Origin: Acidimicrobiales bacterium
Lineage (GTDB): Bacteria > Actinomycetota > Acidimicrobiia > Acidimicrobiales > SHLQ01
Length of the DNA: 49,541 nt
Assembly: GCA_020629375.1 (NCBI GenBank)
Contig: JAHDDK010000027.1
Span: 1-49,541 of the forward strand
Direction: 5' to 3'
Position numbers and translations under genes: made by a program
Shown: piece after piece, positions 1 to 8,075 of the stretch
Position numbering within the stretch: the first letter of the stretch is position 1
Layout: every line of letters begins with the position of its first letter
The notes under the pieces: model-generated
The model's database searches: none
What the model was told of the DNA's origin: nothing
The model's input: the letters and a program-made list of their open reading frames with translations, nothing else

Positions 1-648
1 GGCCGTCCGGCCGGTGACCTGCTGACAGGCGCGATTGATCGTGCGCTCCGACCACGCGAGGTCTCGCATGAAGTCCCGTGCGTCGCGGCTCCGAGCGAGG
101 TCCGCTTCGACCGCGTGGCGGAAAGCGACGTAGGCCTCCGGGAGATTTGTCGTGGCTTTCGGCGTGGCCGCCCGTTCGAAGACTCCGAGCATCGCCGAGA
201 CGAGATCGGACACAAGCCGGACGGTCGTCGAATCGGTTCGGAAGTCCTTCTGGGTCCGCTGAAGGGTGGCGGTGAGTGCGCTCATCGATGCAGCCCCGTC
301 GTGGTCGAGATCGCGGTATGCCACGTCGCCCGGGAACCAGGCTGCCGTCCGGCACAGTTCGGGTTGGGCGAGGACCGCAATCGCCTCGACGGTGCGGCTG
401 GGCTGCCACCGCTGAACTTGGCCCGGTCGCACAAACACAACTCGGTCTCGCCGCAACTCGATCTCGTCGAAGTCGACGGTATGCGTTCCGACCCCGTTGT
501 GGATCAGGAGAAGCACGCCGAACGTGGGGCGCTGAGCTGCAGCCAGGTGCGTAGGACCCATTCGGTCCCGAAGTTCGTGGAGGAGCACGACTTCTGCGGG
601 GAGCGACTGGTGCAACGGACTCGCATAGGCCACGTCCACGAGTTCCAC
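1..648 (-). CDS. AraC-family transcriptional regulator, C-terminus cut by window edge
   Basis: The minus-strand reading frame is open from a GTG at 648 to the window edge and gives 216 codons. Residues about 1-120 look like a cupin-type sensor domain (a stretch rich in short beta segments, including GVGTHTVDFDEIELRRDRVV). The last residues read MRDLAWSERTINRACQQVTG, the first helix-turn-helix of an AraC/XylS DNA-binding domain (SERTLxR type). The second helix-turn-helix lies outside the window. A second in-frame GTG at 639 is an equally possible start. It is divergent from the luciferase-like oxidoreductase at 773, about 124 bp away, so it is a natural candidate regulator of that gene; this is inferred from position only. 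A long plus-strand reading frame over the same bases (115-816) is a shadow. Confidence 0.85.
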   Translation of the reverse strand, partial: MELVDVAYASPLHQSLPAEVVLLHELRDRMGPTHLAAAQRPTFGVLLLIHNGVGTHTVDFDEIELRRDRVVFVRPGQVQRWQPSRTVEAIAVLAQPELCRTAAWFPGDVAYRDLDHDGAASMSALTATLQRTQKDFRTDSTTVRLVSDLVSAMLGVFERAATPKATTNLPEAYVAFRHAVEADLARSRDARDFMRDLAWSERTINRACQQVTGRTA

Positions 649-772
649 GTAGGGAGTCTGACAGGTCGACAACCTCGATCCACGGGGGATCCCGTCCCTG
701 TCGTGTCAGAATTGGGCGTTGTGCGCGCGGAACGAATCGGTCGCCGGCTGAGAGATGAGGCAGGCTATCGAT

Positions 773-1681
773 GTGAAGTTCTCTGTCTGGCCTGCTCCGA
801 GTCGATCCGTGGGTGAGGTTCTCGATCTCGCTCGTTGGGCCGACACCCGGGGCTGGTTCGGGTTCTGGTTTGCCGATCACTACATGCCCAACACCGGCGA
901 TGAGTCGTTCTCGGAAGGTGACGTCCACGAGGTTTGGTCGATTCTCCCTGCCGTCGCGGCCGTGACGTCGACGATCCGGGTCGGACCGCTCGTGTCGCCC
1001 ACGTCGGTGCATCATCCAGCCGTGCTCGCCAACCGCGCCGTCACCCTCGACCACGTCTCTGACGGCCGGATGGTGCTCGGGCTCGGTGCCGGTTGGCAGG
1101 TCAACGAACACCGGGCGTACGGCATCGAGCTCGAGCCGCCGAAGGTGCGGGTCGACCGGTTCGAGGAGGCGATTCAGATCATCCGGTCGCTGCTCGACGA
1201 CGACCGCACCACGTTCGACGGAACCCACTACACGATCACCGACGCTCCCTCCGATCCGAGCCCGATCCAAGACGTCTTGCCTATCGTGGTGGGGACGAAA
1301 GGGCCGCGCATGTGTCGCATCACGGCGACCCATGCCCAGGAGTGGAACACGTGGGGCGAGCCCACAATCGCCGCAGAACGACGGGCGATCTTCACGACGG
1401 CGTGCGAACGGGTTGGGGTCGATCCTTCGACGAAGCATCAGTCCGTCCAGGCAATGATCACACTCACCTCCGACCAGGCAGTGATCGAGGAGATCGACGG
1501 TGGCCCACGGGCGGAGATGTCGCTCGCTGGATCGCCCGAGAAGGTGATCGACGCGATTGGGCAATGGGGCGCTGCGGGATTCGACGAGGTGATCGTGCCG
1601 GACTTCAGCTTTGGCGAGACCGCTGCGGAACGTGCGGAGAACTTCGCGCGCTTCGACGAGGAGATCGTGTCGAGGGTCTGA
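773..1681 (+). CDS. LLM-class (luciferase-like) flavin/F420-dependent oxidoreductase
   Basis: The 302-residue protein has the bacterial luciferase-like TIM-barrel pattern: ARWADTRGWFGFWFADHY near the N-terminus, the central TSVHHPAVLANRAVTLDHVS and DGRMVLGLGAGW stretch, and a C-terminal SPEKVIDAIGQWGAAGFDEV region. Actinobacterial members usually use coenzyme F420, some FMN; the substrate cannot be told from sequence. I prefer the GTG at 773, which starts VKFSVWPAP and follows a purine-rich GAGAGATGAGG. An in-frame ATG at 755 would add six residues. The gene is divergent from an AraC regulator and convergent with the FAD-GcvT gene. A weak dyad (CGACTC/GAGTCG, 1690-1714) spans the junction. 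Confidence 0.88.
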   Translation: MKFSVWPAPSRSVGEVLDLARWADTRGWFGFWFADHYMPNTGDESFSEGDVHEVWSILPAVAAVTSTIRVGPLVSPTSVHHPAVLANRAVTLDHVSDGRMVLGLGAGWQVNEHRAYGIELEPPKVRVDRFEEAIQIIRSLLDDDRTTFDGTHYTITDAPSDPSPIQDVLPIVVGTKGPRMCRITATHAQEWNTWGEPTIAAERRAIFTTACERVGVDPSTKHQSVQAMITLTSDQAVIEEIDGGPRAEMSLAGSPEKVIDAIGQWGAAGFDEVIVPDFSFGETAAERAENFARFDEEIVSRV

Positions 1682-1702
1682 CCCCGGACCGACTCCCCAG
1701 AC

Positions 1703-4132
1703 CTACTTGAGTCGCTCCGACGTCGGGTCGAAGAGCGGGCCGGTCACGATCGAGGCGGGCATGCGTCGGCCGGTGCGCTGCACTTCGACCACGGTGCCTT
1801 CGGTGGCGTGTTCGGCATGCACAAACGCGTGGGCGATGAAGGCTCCGACGTTGTGGCCGTACTCGCCGCCGGCGACGTAGCCCACCACCTCATCGCCGAT
1901 CAGCAGTGGCTCCCACCCGTAGACCACCGCATCGGCGTCATCGAAGCGCAGGGTCGACACCTTGCGACGCACCGGCGCCGCGAGCGCGGCGGCCTTGCCG
2001 TGGAAATCCTTGGTCTTGCTCATCGCCCAGGTGACGCCGCTTTCGGCCGGGGTGTACTCGGGCGTGAGGTCGCTCCCCCACAGTCGGTAGCCCTTCTCGA
2101 TGCGCGCGGAGAACACCGTCTGCGCGCCGACGGCCGGCATGTCGAAGGCCCGGCCCGTCTCCCACAGCGTGTCCCAAACGTGGAGAGCAAACGATTGGGG
2201 CACATACAGCTCCCAGCCGAGCTCGCCGACGTACGACAACCGAAGGGCGGTGACGGGCGCCATGCCGACCCCGATGTCTCGCATCGTGTACCAGCCGAAG
2301 GCGTCGTTGGAGACGTCGTCGTGCGTGACCGATTCGAGCACGGCTCGACTGTTGGGACCCCACAATCCGATGGCGACCAGTTCTTCACTGCGGTCGCGGT
2401 AGGTGACGGTGCCATCGTCGGGTGCGTGAGAGGAGAACATCGCCATCTCGGCAGGAAGGTTGCCTTTGCCGGTGAGGATCCACCAGGTGTCGGCACTGCG
2501 GCGGGCCACCGTCACGTCCCGCGCGATCCTGCCCGATGGGGTGAGCACGAGCGAATAGGCGACGCCGCCGACGGGCAGATCGATGTCGGCCGAGCACAGC
2601 CACTGGAGGTGTTCGAGTGCACCGGGTCCCGACACCTCGATCGGCCCGATTGCTGCCGACCAGTCGACGAGGCCGACGTTGTCGCGCATCTCGAGATGCT
2701 CGGCCGCCATCGTCGGCGTCCAGCCAATGGCGTCGTAGCCGGTCCGCTCCACGATCTGGTCGGCATGCTTGGCGACCAGTCCGTCGTTTGACGAATACCA
2801 GAGCGGCGTCTCCTGCCCGGCGATCGGCACGAACTCGGCTCCGAGGGCCTCGAGGCGATGGTGATACGGAGCGTGGCGCAGGCCCCGGACCGACGACGCG
2901 ACGGCCGACGGGTGGAGGTCTTCGAATCCGATCTCGTAGAAGTAGCCGGCCTGACGCCAGAGGAACTCGCGGTTGGACTGGTGGCGGTGGAAGCGATCGA
3001 TGTGCGCGGGCGTAACGTCCATGCCGGGGTCGCCGGTGGTCATCCATCGGGTCATGACCGCGCCGACCTCGCTGGCGAATGAGAGCCACGCGCCAACTGC
3101 CGCCCACAGGCCTTTGACGGTCGTCTCGCCCATGATCGGATGGTCGTCGACGGTGAAGGAGAACATGCCGTTGAAGCCGTGATCGATCTCGACGTCGGCG
3201 AGGGGCGGCATGTGGTGCTGCATCTTCGACCACGCCGCCGTGAAGTCGTCGGCGGTGAATGGCATCTTGGCCGTCTTCGGGAGGTCCTTCGGGTCGACGA
3301 GCATCGCCGGATGGTCGTAGCTACCGATGCCGAGGTGATCGAGGTGCTGGCGGAAATAGATCGACAGGTCGTCGAAGGTCGCGATCGGCATCTCGACGTC
3401 GGTCTTGGCGTCGGCGAGCATCGGCAGCGGGGTCGTGTGGATGTACTGGTGCTGACCGGGGAACAGCGGCATGACGGTGCCGGTCTTCTCGGCCAACAAC
3501 GGCGACCAGATGTTGGTGCATACGATCGCCTGGTCGCAGGTGATCCGGCCGGCGTCGCCCGAGCAGACGACGGCGACGATCCTGCCGTCGACGACCTCGA
3601 TGTCGATCACCTCGTTGTGGGGGTGCATCGTGACCCGGCCGGTCGCCTCGGCGATCTGTTGCATCGAGTGGGCGATTCGGCTGGTCTTCACGCTTCCCGA
3701 TGACGGAATCCATACGCCGCCTTCGATCGTCGCGGCGTCGACCATCGGAAGCTTGTCGGCGATCTCGGCGGGCGAGACCATGTGCGCCTCCATGCCCTCG
3801 GACATCCCCATCTCGGCGAGGCGTTTGTGGGAGTCGAGGCGCTCTGGCGTGTTGGCGACCTGGATGAGCCCCGTTCGCCAGAACTGCTCCTTGCCGGGCT
3901 CGGCGAGCGGAAGCTGGTCGTACACCTCTCGAGACTTGCGGCCGAGCGTGGTGAAGAAGTGCGAGCCGGTCAGCGTGCGCAGGCCGCCCGGCGCGTGCGA
4001 GGTGGACCCGTCGTTCTCGTCGAGCGCTCCCTTGTCGACCAGCGCCACACCGTCGACCCCCGCTTGCGCGAGGTGGTACGCCACGCTCGACCCGATGACC
4101 CCGCCCCCGATGACCACGATGTTCGCGTGCAT
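1703..4132 (-). CDS. FAD-dependent oxidoreductase with GcvT-like folate domain (dimethylglycine/sarcosine dehydrogenase family)
   Basis: The 809-residue protein has the two-part DMGDH/SARDH layout. The N-terminal DAO domain (about 1-400) begins with a dinucleotide-binding VVIGGGVIGSSVAYHLAQAG. The C-terminal half (about 430-800) is a glycine-cleavage T-protein domain, recognisable by LRLSYVGELGWELYVP and the late EYTPAESGVTWAMSK. The family oxidatively demethylates N-methylated glycines and passes one-carbon units to tetrahydrofolate. His46 in GSTSHAPGGL lines up with the histidine that carries covalent FAD in mammalian DMGDH, so covalent flavinylation is possible. Length is normal for the family. 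It could process betaine breakdown products taken up by the osmolyte genes 30 kb away, but nothing links them physically. The start is the ATG at 4132; no strong Shine-Dalgarno is visible. Confidence 0.88.
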   Translation of the reverse strand: MHANIVVIGGGVIGSSVAYHLAQAGVDGVALVDKGALDENDGSTSHAPGGLRTLTGSHFFTTLGRKSREVYDQLPLAEPGKEQFWRTGLIQVANTPERLDSHKRLAEMGMSEGMEAHMVSPAEIADKLPMVDAATIEGGVWIPSSGSVKTSRIAHSMQQIAEATGRVTMHPHNEVIDIEVVDGRIVAVVCSGDAGRITCDQAIVCTNIWSPLLAEKTGTVMPLFPGQHQYIHTTPLPMLADAKTDVEMPIATFDDLSIYFRQHLDHLGIGSYDHPAMLVDPKDLPKTAKMPFTADDFTAAWSKMQHHMPPLADVEIDHGFNGMFSFTVDDHPIMGETTVKGLWAAVGAWLSFASEVGAVMTRWMTTGDPGMDVTPAHIDRFHRHQSNREFLWRQAGYFYEIGFEDLHPSAVASSVRGLRHAPYHHRLEALGAEFVPIAGQETPLWYSSNDGLVAKHADQIVERTGYDAIGWTPTMAAEHLEMRDNVGLVDWSAAIGPIEVSGPGALEHLQWLCSADIDLPVGGVAYSLVLTPSGRIARDVTVARRSADTWWILTGKGNLPAEMAMFSSHAPDDGTVTYRDRSEELVAIGLWGPNSRAVLESVTHDDVSNDAFGWYTMRDIGVGMAPVTALRLSYVGELGWELYVPQSFALHVWDTLWETGRAFDMPAVGAQTVFSARIEKGYRLWGSDLTPEYTPAESGVTWAMSKTKDFHGKAAALAAPVRRKVSTLRFDDADAVVYGWEPLLIGDEVVGYVAGGEYGHNVGAFIAHAFVHAEHATEGTVVEVQRTGRRMPASIVTGPLFDPTSERLK

Positions 4133-4166
4133 GGCGGGAGATTAGGCCACAGGGATCGAAAACCAC

Positions 4167-4217
4167 TTGACATCGATGTCTACGTTGTAGATTCTATAGT
4201 TCTACAACGTAGACATC
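4167..4217 (+). promoter_or_regulatory. Promoter with perfect TetR-type operator upstream of ABC exporter
   Basis: A consensus -35 TTGACA lies at 4167-4172. Behind it, 4175-4191 and 4201-4217 form a perfect 17-bp inverted repeat around a 9-bp spacer. Each arm is itself a small palindrome, TCTAC-N3-GTAGA, like the half-site arrangement of classical tet operators. No ideal -10 sits at 17 bp; TAGATT (4188-4193) and TATAGT (4195-4200) are the candidates, and both lie inside the dyad. A repressor bound here would cover the polymerase site. The obvious ligand is the TetR protein encoded two genes downstream; that assignment is inference. Confidence 0.8.
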
Positions 4218-4231
4218 CATGAAGGCGGGTC

Positions 4232-4981
4232 ATGCTCTCACTCACGAACCTCCACAAATCCTTCGGCGACCACCACGTCCTCGACGGTGTCAACCTTGAC
4301 ATCGCCGCCGGCGAGATCACCGCCCTGCTCGGGTCGAATGGCGCCGGCAAGACCACTCTCGTTTCTGTCGCCACGGGCATCAGCCCGCTCGACGACGGCC
4401 ACGTGAAAGTTGACGGCCGAGATCCGATCGCCAACCGATCGGCACGATCAGCGATCGGTGTTGCGCCACAAACCCTCGGGATCTATCCGACGGTCACCGT
4501 CGCCCAGAACCTGCACTTCTACGGACGCCTCGCCGGCCTCGGCCGCCGCTCCCGACACGCTGCGATCGACGATCTCGCCAACCGCATGGACCTCCAGGAG
4601 TTGCTGTCCACCCGAGCCGGCCTCTTGTCGGGAGGACAGCAACGGCGACTCCACACCGCCATGGCGATGATCGGCCAACCCCGGGTGCTGTTCCTCGACG
4701 AACCGACCGTAGGCGCAGACGTCACGAGCCGATCCCAAATTCTGGCCGCAGTACGCCGCGTGGCCGACGAAGGGTGCGCTGTCTGTTACACGACCCACTA
4801 CCTGCCCGAGATCGTCGAACTCAACGCGACGGTCGCCGTCCTTACCGGTGGGGTGATCCGCCACCGCGGCACGATCAATGAACTCGCCGCTGCCACCAAC
4901 ACACCGCGCCACGATCTCGACACGCTCTTCGAAGCACTCGTCGCCGACCACGACAGCACTGAGGTTGCTCATGTCGCGTGA
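4232..4981 (+). CDS. ABC transporter ATP-binding protein (drug-exporter/DrrA type)
   Basis: The 249-residue ATPase has every core motif: Walker A GSNGAGKTT (34-42), Q-loop Gln80 in GVAPQ, signature LSGGQQ (132-137), Walker B RVLFLDEP (151-158) and switch His189 in TTHY. It lacks a long C-terminal extension, as in two-component DrrAB-like exporters where ATPase and permease are separate chains. The ATG at 4232 follows GAAGGCGGG. Its 3' end overlaps the permease start by 11 bp, so the two are probably translationally coupled. It is controlled from the palindromic operator at 4175-4217. Export of a toxic small molecule is likely; the substrate is unknown. Confidence 0.92.
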   Translation: MLSLTNLHKSFGDHHVLDGVNLDIAAGEITALLGSNGAGKTTLVSVATGISPLDDGHVKVDGRDPIANRSARSAIGVAPQTLGIYPTVTVAQNLHFYGRLAGLGRRSRHAAIDDLANRMDLQELLSTRAGLLSGGQQRRLHTAMAMIGQPRVLFLDEPTVGADVTSRSQILAAVRRVADEGCAVCYTTHYLPEIVELNATVAVLTGGVIRHRGTINELAAATNTPRHDLDTLFEALVADHDSTEVAHVA

Positions 4982-5741
4982 ACGAATGGTGGCGATCGTC
5001 GGCCACAACCTCCGGCTCGCGGCGGCCGATCCCGGCCCCGCGGTCGCCATGACCATCATGCCGCTGTTCATGATCACGTTTCTTCAGGGCATGGGCCGGG
5101 CTGCACTCGAGGCCGATGGCCGTACGGACGTCTCGGGAGCCGAACAGGTGGTCCCCGGGATGGCGGTCTTGTTCAGCCTCTTCGGTGTCGTGTACCTCGG
5201 GATCGCCTTCTACCAAGAACACGGCTGGGGGACCTGGGAACGACTCCGCATGAGCCCTGCGTCGACGACGGAGATCCTCATCGGCAAGCTCCTCCCGCCG
5301 GCGACGGTGATCTTCACCCAAACGGCGGTGCTCTTCGGGCTCGGGGCGCTGCTGTTCGGTTTGGACATCGAAGGCTCGCTCGTCGCACTCCTGGCCGTGA
5401 TGGTCGCCTCCACCGTGATGCTCGTCGCCGTCTCGATGGCTGCCATCGCCATGTTCCGCTCGATCAATCAACTGTCGGCGGGGACGAACGTCGGCGCGAT
5501 GCTCTTCGGCGGCCTCGGCGGCACCCTCGCACCCGTCGACACCCTCCCCGGTTGGGCACAGACACTCGCCCCGATCAGCCCCGCACATTGGGCGATGCAG
5601 GGATACACCGCGGTGATCCTCGACGGTGGAGGCCTCGCCGACGTGGCCGGGCCCATCGCTGTGCTCCTCTGCGTCTCACTGACCGCCGCAGTACTGTCGG
5701 CGTGGCGCTTCCGCCTCGCCGAACCCAAGGACTGGACCTGA
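4971..5741 (+). CDS. ABC-2 type exporter permease
   Basis: This 256-residue integral membrane protein has about six hydrophobic segments. It shows the ABC-2 permease layout: the first membrane span near MTIMPLFMITFLQG, a cytoplasmic EHGWGTWERLRMSP loop and a late LPGWAQTLAPISPAHWAMQGY stretch typical of drug-export permeases. The start is the ATG at 4971, inside the end of the ATPase gene. It partners the preceding ATPase to form an efflux pump, probably as a dimer of each subunit. Its TGA stop overlaps the proposed CTG start of the TetR gene in a 4-base CTGA junction, so all three genes form one transcript. Confidence 0.9.
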   Translation: MSRERMVAIVGHNLRLAAADPGPAVAMTIMPLFMITFLQGMGRAALEADGRTDVSGAEQVVPGMAVLFSLFGVVYLGIAFYQEHGWGTWERLRMSPASTTEILIGKLLPPATVIFTQTAVLFGLGALLFGLDIEGSLVALLAVMVASTVMLVAVSMAAIAMFRSINQLSAGTNVGAMLFGGLGGTLAPVDTLPGWAQTLAPISPAHWAMQGYTAVILDGGGLADVAGPIAVLLCVSLTAAVLSAWRFRLAEPKDWT

Positions 5742-6373
5742 GCCCACGCACACTCACCCGCGAGCGAATCATCTCGGCGGCGCTAGCCATCGTCGACCGC
5801 GACGGGGTACGCGCGCTCACCATGCGGGCTCTCGGTAGCGAGCTCGGCGTCGACCCGATGGCGGCGTACAACCACGTTCCGAACAAGGCCGCATTGCTCG
5901 ACGGCGTGGTCGAAGCGGTGTGGGCCGACCTCGCCCTCCCCGAGCCTGACCCTCAGGCGTCCCCCGAAGATGTTCTGGTTGCCCTCGGACAAGCGATGCG
6001 AGCGGCGTTGCTACGCCACCCAAACACCGTTCCCTTGGTTGGCACGAGACCGAACCGCGGTGAGGCAGGTCTGCGCGTCGCCGACCGAGCCGTCGGTGTG
6101 CTTTCACGTTCGGGCGTGTCGACCAGCGATGCGATCGCGTTCGTCAATGCCGCGGCAAGCTTCGTAATCGGGCACACAATGTGTGCGGTAGCAGCAGCCG
6201 AGATGTCGACGACAGAGATGGTCGACTCGGTGCGTGACGCAATCGACCCGGCCGCCCATCCGGCCCTTGCGCAGGCGTGGGACGACCTCGATGCTGACGT
6301 GTTCGGCGATGATCGGTCGTTCGAGATCGGACTCCGATCGATGGTCGCGGGAGTCATGCACTCGCGACGCTAG
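5738..6373 (+). CDS. TetR-family repressor with TetR_C-type ligand domain
   Basis: The N-terminal helix-turn-helix reads GVRALTMRALGSELGVDPMAAYNHV, the usual TetR pattern. The rest resembles the TetR_C_1 class, which includes the tetracycline repressor. The frame is open far upstream, so the start is a judgement. I prefer the CTG at 5738: it gives MSPRTLTRERI (a very common start in this subgroup), overlaps the permease stop by 4 bp, and follows AAGGA (5727-5731) at 6 bp. The alternative is a GTG at 5702, which has no Shine-Dalgarno and adds 12 atypical residues. It probably represses its own operon through the palindrome at 4175-4217 and releases it when an exported compound binds. Confidence 0.87.
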   Translation: MSPRTLTRERIISAALAIVDRDGVRALTMRALGSELGVDPMAAYNHVPNKAALLDGVVEAVWADLALPEPDPQASPEDVLVALGQAMRAALLRHPNTVPLVGTRPNRGEAGLRVADRAVGVLSRSGVSTSDAIAFVNAAASFVIGHTMCAVAAAEMSTTEMVDSVRDAIDPAAHPALAQAWDDLDADVFGDDRSFEIGLRSMVAGVMHSRR

Positions 6374-6497
6374 GCCAGCATCGAGGGCACAGGCGCATGT
6401 CCGGACAAGACAGACCGACCGATTCGGCGGCCCCTGAGCGATACACCCAGTGATGCACGAGATCCTCTCGACGGTCGGGCGGAGAAGGGAAGCCATC

Positions 6498-6923
6498 ATG
6501 TTGAAGAAAATCGTTGCCGTTGGCATGGCCATGTTCCTGTGGGCGACTGCCCTCAGCAGTACCGCTGCTGCACAGCCGGTCGAGCCGTTCGAGGTCGAAT
6601 TCAGTTTCGAGGACATCAACCCGTGCACTGGCGAGCTCCACGTGATCAGCTTCAGCCTCGTGATCCGCGAACGGATCCAGAAGAACGGGAACCTCGTGGC
6701 GCAGGTGAAGCGCAGTGGGACAACCAGCGACGGCTACACGCTGGTCAACGGCACCGAGGCGGTTGTTGGAAACAAGAACAACTTCAACACTCGCTTCATG
6801 GATCGTTGGGCCGGCGCGGATGGATCGAAGATCCAGGCACGCGGGTCGTTCGGATTCAACGAGCGAACGGGCGAAGTCCGGCGCGACACCTTCGTCCTCC
6901 GCTGCATCGACAAGAAGCGGTGA
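6498..6923 (+). CDS. Small secreted protein of unknown function
   Basis: The 141-residue product begins MLKKIVAVGMAMFLWATA followed by an ALSSTAAAQ cleavage site, a clear Sec signal peptide. The mature part (about 115 residues) is beta-rich, with two cysteines (NPCTGEL and LRCIDK) that could form a disulfide between its two ends. I do not recognise a family. The ATG at 6498 is preceded by GGAGAAGGGA, which decides the start over an in-frame ATG at 6450. It stands alone after the exporter operon and converges with the oxygenase gene, with only three bases between the stop codons. A weak AGCGG/CCGCT dyad (6916-6938) spans the junction. Confidence 0.75.
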   Translation: MLKKIVAVGMAMFLWATALSSTAAAQPVEPFEVEFSFEDINPCTGELHVISFSLVIRERIQKNGNLVAQVKRSGTTSDGYTLVNGTEAVVGNKNNFNTRFMDRWAGADGSKIQARGSFGFNERTGEVRRDTFVLRCIDKKR

Positions 6924-6926
6924 CCC

Positions 6927-7937
6927 TCACGACCCGCTGACGAAGTTGGCCTGGATCCGCTGCTGAAGGAAGTCGTGCGCGGTGACCGGGTCGTGCGTCT
7001 TGGCCGGGCCCTGGATGACGGCGTCTCGATCAGCTTGCGCGAAGAAGGCGATCGAATAGCGGGAATCTGTGGGCTCGGTCGGGGCGACGACCCGATGCAG
7101 CGTCGAGGGCAAGCGGTCGTCGCTCCAGCGCATGAGCATGTCGCCGATGTTGCAGGTGACGACCCCGGCGCTCGGTTCGATCGGGGTCCATCCAAGCGGA
7201 ACCTTCGGGTCGGCTGCGTCGGCTCCTGGGCACACCTGTAGCCCGTGCTGCCCGGGTCGCTGATGGAGCAAGGTGAGGCAGTCGTAGTCGGTGTGTGCTC
7301 CTGCCCGCCAGACATCGACGCCGAGGTCGTGCTCAGTGAGCGGGAAGTAGTGGAGCAGACGAAGCGTGCTCTGGTAGTCCGGCGAGGCCGGGTCGTGGCG
7401 CTCGGCGAAGAAGCTCTCATCGAATCCGAGCATCCGGGCGATGCTCGACAAGATCCGCATCGCGAGCTCCCAGTTGGCTTGCTCGAAGGCGAGCATCACC
7501 TCGACGAATCCGGCGAGCTCGTCATCGGTGGGCCACAAGTCGTGCTCGTCCATCCGGGTCCGGGTGATCTGGAACGACTCTTTCTGGTCGAGCACCCCGG
7601 TCGAGGGCCGCTTCTGAGACTTCGACTCCCACCCGGCGTTCGAGCCCTTCGGCATGGTCCGCTGAGCTTTCGTGTCGGAGGGCAGAGCGAAGAACCGTTC
7701 GCCAAGAGCGAAGGCCTCGTCGATCTGGGTGGCGGGGATGCCATGACCGGTCACCTGGAAGAACCCGTTTTCGGCGGCAGCTTCCCAAATCTGCTCATCG
7801 ATCTCGCTCTGTCGATCGTCGGCGCTGGCGAGGTCGATGACCTGGATGTCTCGATCGACGACGACTCCCACACCGCCGAAGCTACGTTCACGATCCAACT
7901 CGAGTTGGGCGGACCCACGATCCGGACGATTGGTCAT
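6927..7937 (-). CDS. Isopenicillin N synthase-like 2-oxoglutarate/Fe(II) dioxygenase
   Basis: The 336-residue enzyme shows the full DIOX pattern. The N-terminal domain contains GFFQVTGHGIP and the C-terminal jelly roll contains the facial triad His215-x-Asp217 (AHTDYD) and His281 (STLHRV). Arg293 in DSRYSIAFF is the RxS-type residue that usually binds the 2-oxoglutarate carboxylate. The family hydroxylates or desaturates small molecules; the substrate is not evident. I place the start at the ATG 7937, because the longer frame from 7994 runs into the 28-bp repeat tract. It lies downstream of the sigma/lipoprotein pair on the same strand but is separated from it by the repeats. Confidence 0.88.
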   Translation of the reverse strand: MTNRPDRGSAQLELDRERSFGGVGVVVDRDIQVIDLASADDRQSEIDEQIWEAAAENGFFQVTGHGIPATQIDEAFALGERFFALPSDTKAQRTMPKGSNAGWESKSQKRPSTGVLDQKESFQITRTRMDEHDLWPTDDELAGFVEVMLAFEQANWELAMRILSSIARMLGFDESFFAERHDPASPDYQSTLRLLHYFPLTEHDLGVDVWRAGAHTDYDCLTLLHQRPGQHGLQVCPGADAADPKVPLGWTPIEPSAGVVTCNIGDMLMRWSDDRLPSTLHRVVAPTEPTDSRYSIAFFAQADRDAVIQGPAKTHDPVTAHDFLQQRIQANFVSGS

Positions 7938-7991
7938 GTCCGAAGTCTCGCGGATCCGCCCGCACTCGAGCGGCGATCGAAACGCAGCGTT

Positions 7992-8075
7992 CACTCGGGA
8001 GCAGAGAAGGCAACGTGCTCACTCGGGAGCAGAGAAGGCAACGTGCTCACTCGGGAGCAGCGAAGGCAACGTGCT
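7992..8075. repeat. Three tandem 28-bp direct repeats that copy the end of the lipoprotein gene
   Basis: Units lie at 7992-8019, 8020-8047 and 8048-8075. The first two are identical and the third differs at one base. On the minus strand the third unit encodes the last residues of the lipoprotein plus its stop (HVAFAAPE-stop), so the two extra copies are duplications of the gene's 3' end beyond the stop codon. The 28-bp period is not a multiple of three. Each unit contains a short TGCTC-N6-GAGCA dyad across the unit boundary. There are no spacers, so this is a tandem (VNTR-like) repeat and not a CRISPR array. Confidence 0.95.

Noticed and set aside
115..816. Long plus-strand reading frame over the AraC gene
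   Set aside because: The minus-strand product has a clear AraC helix-turn-helix; the plus-strand product matches nothing and is a high-GC shadow.
7992..8075. CRISPR-like repeat array
   Set aside because: The 28-bp units are directly adjacent with no spacers, and one unit is the coding end of a gene.
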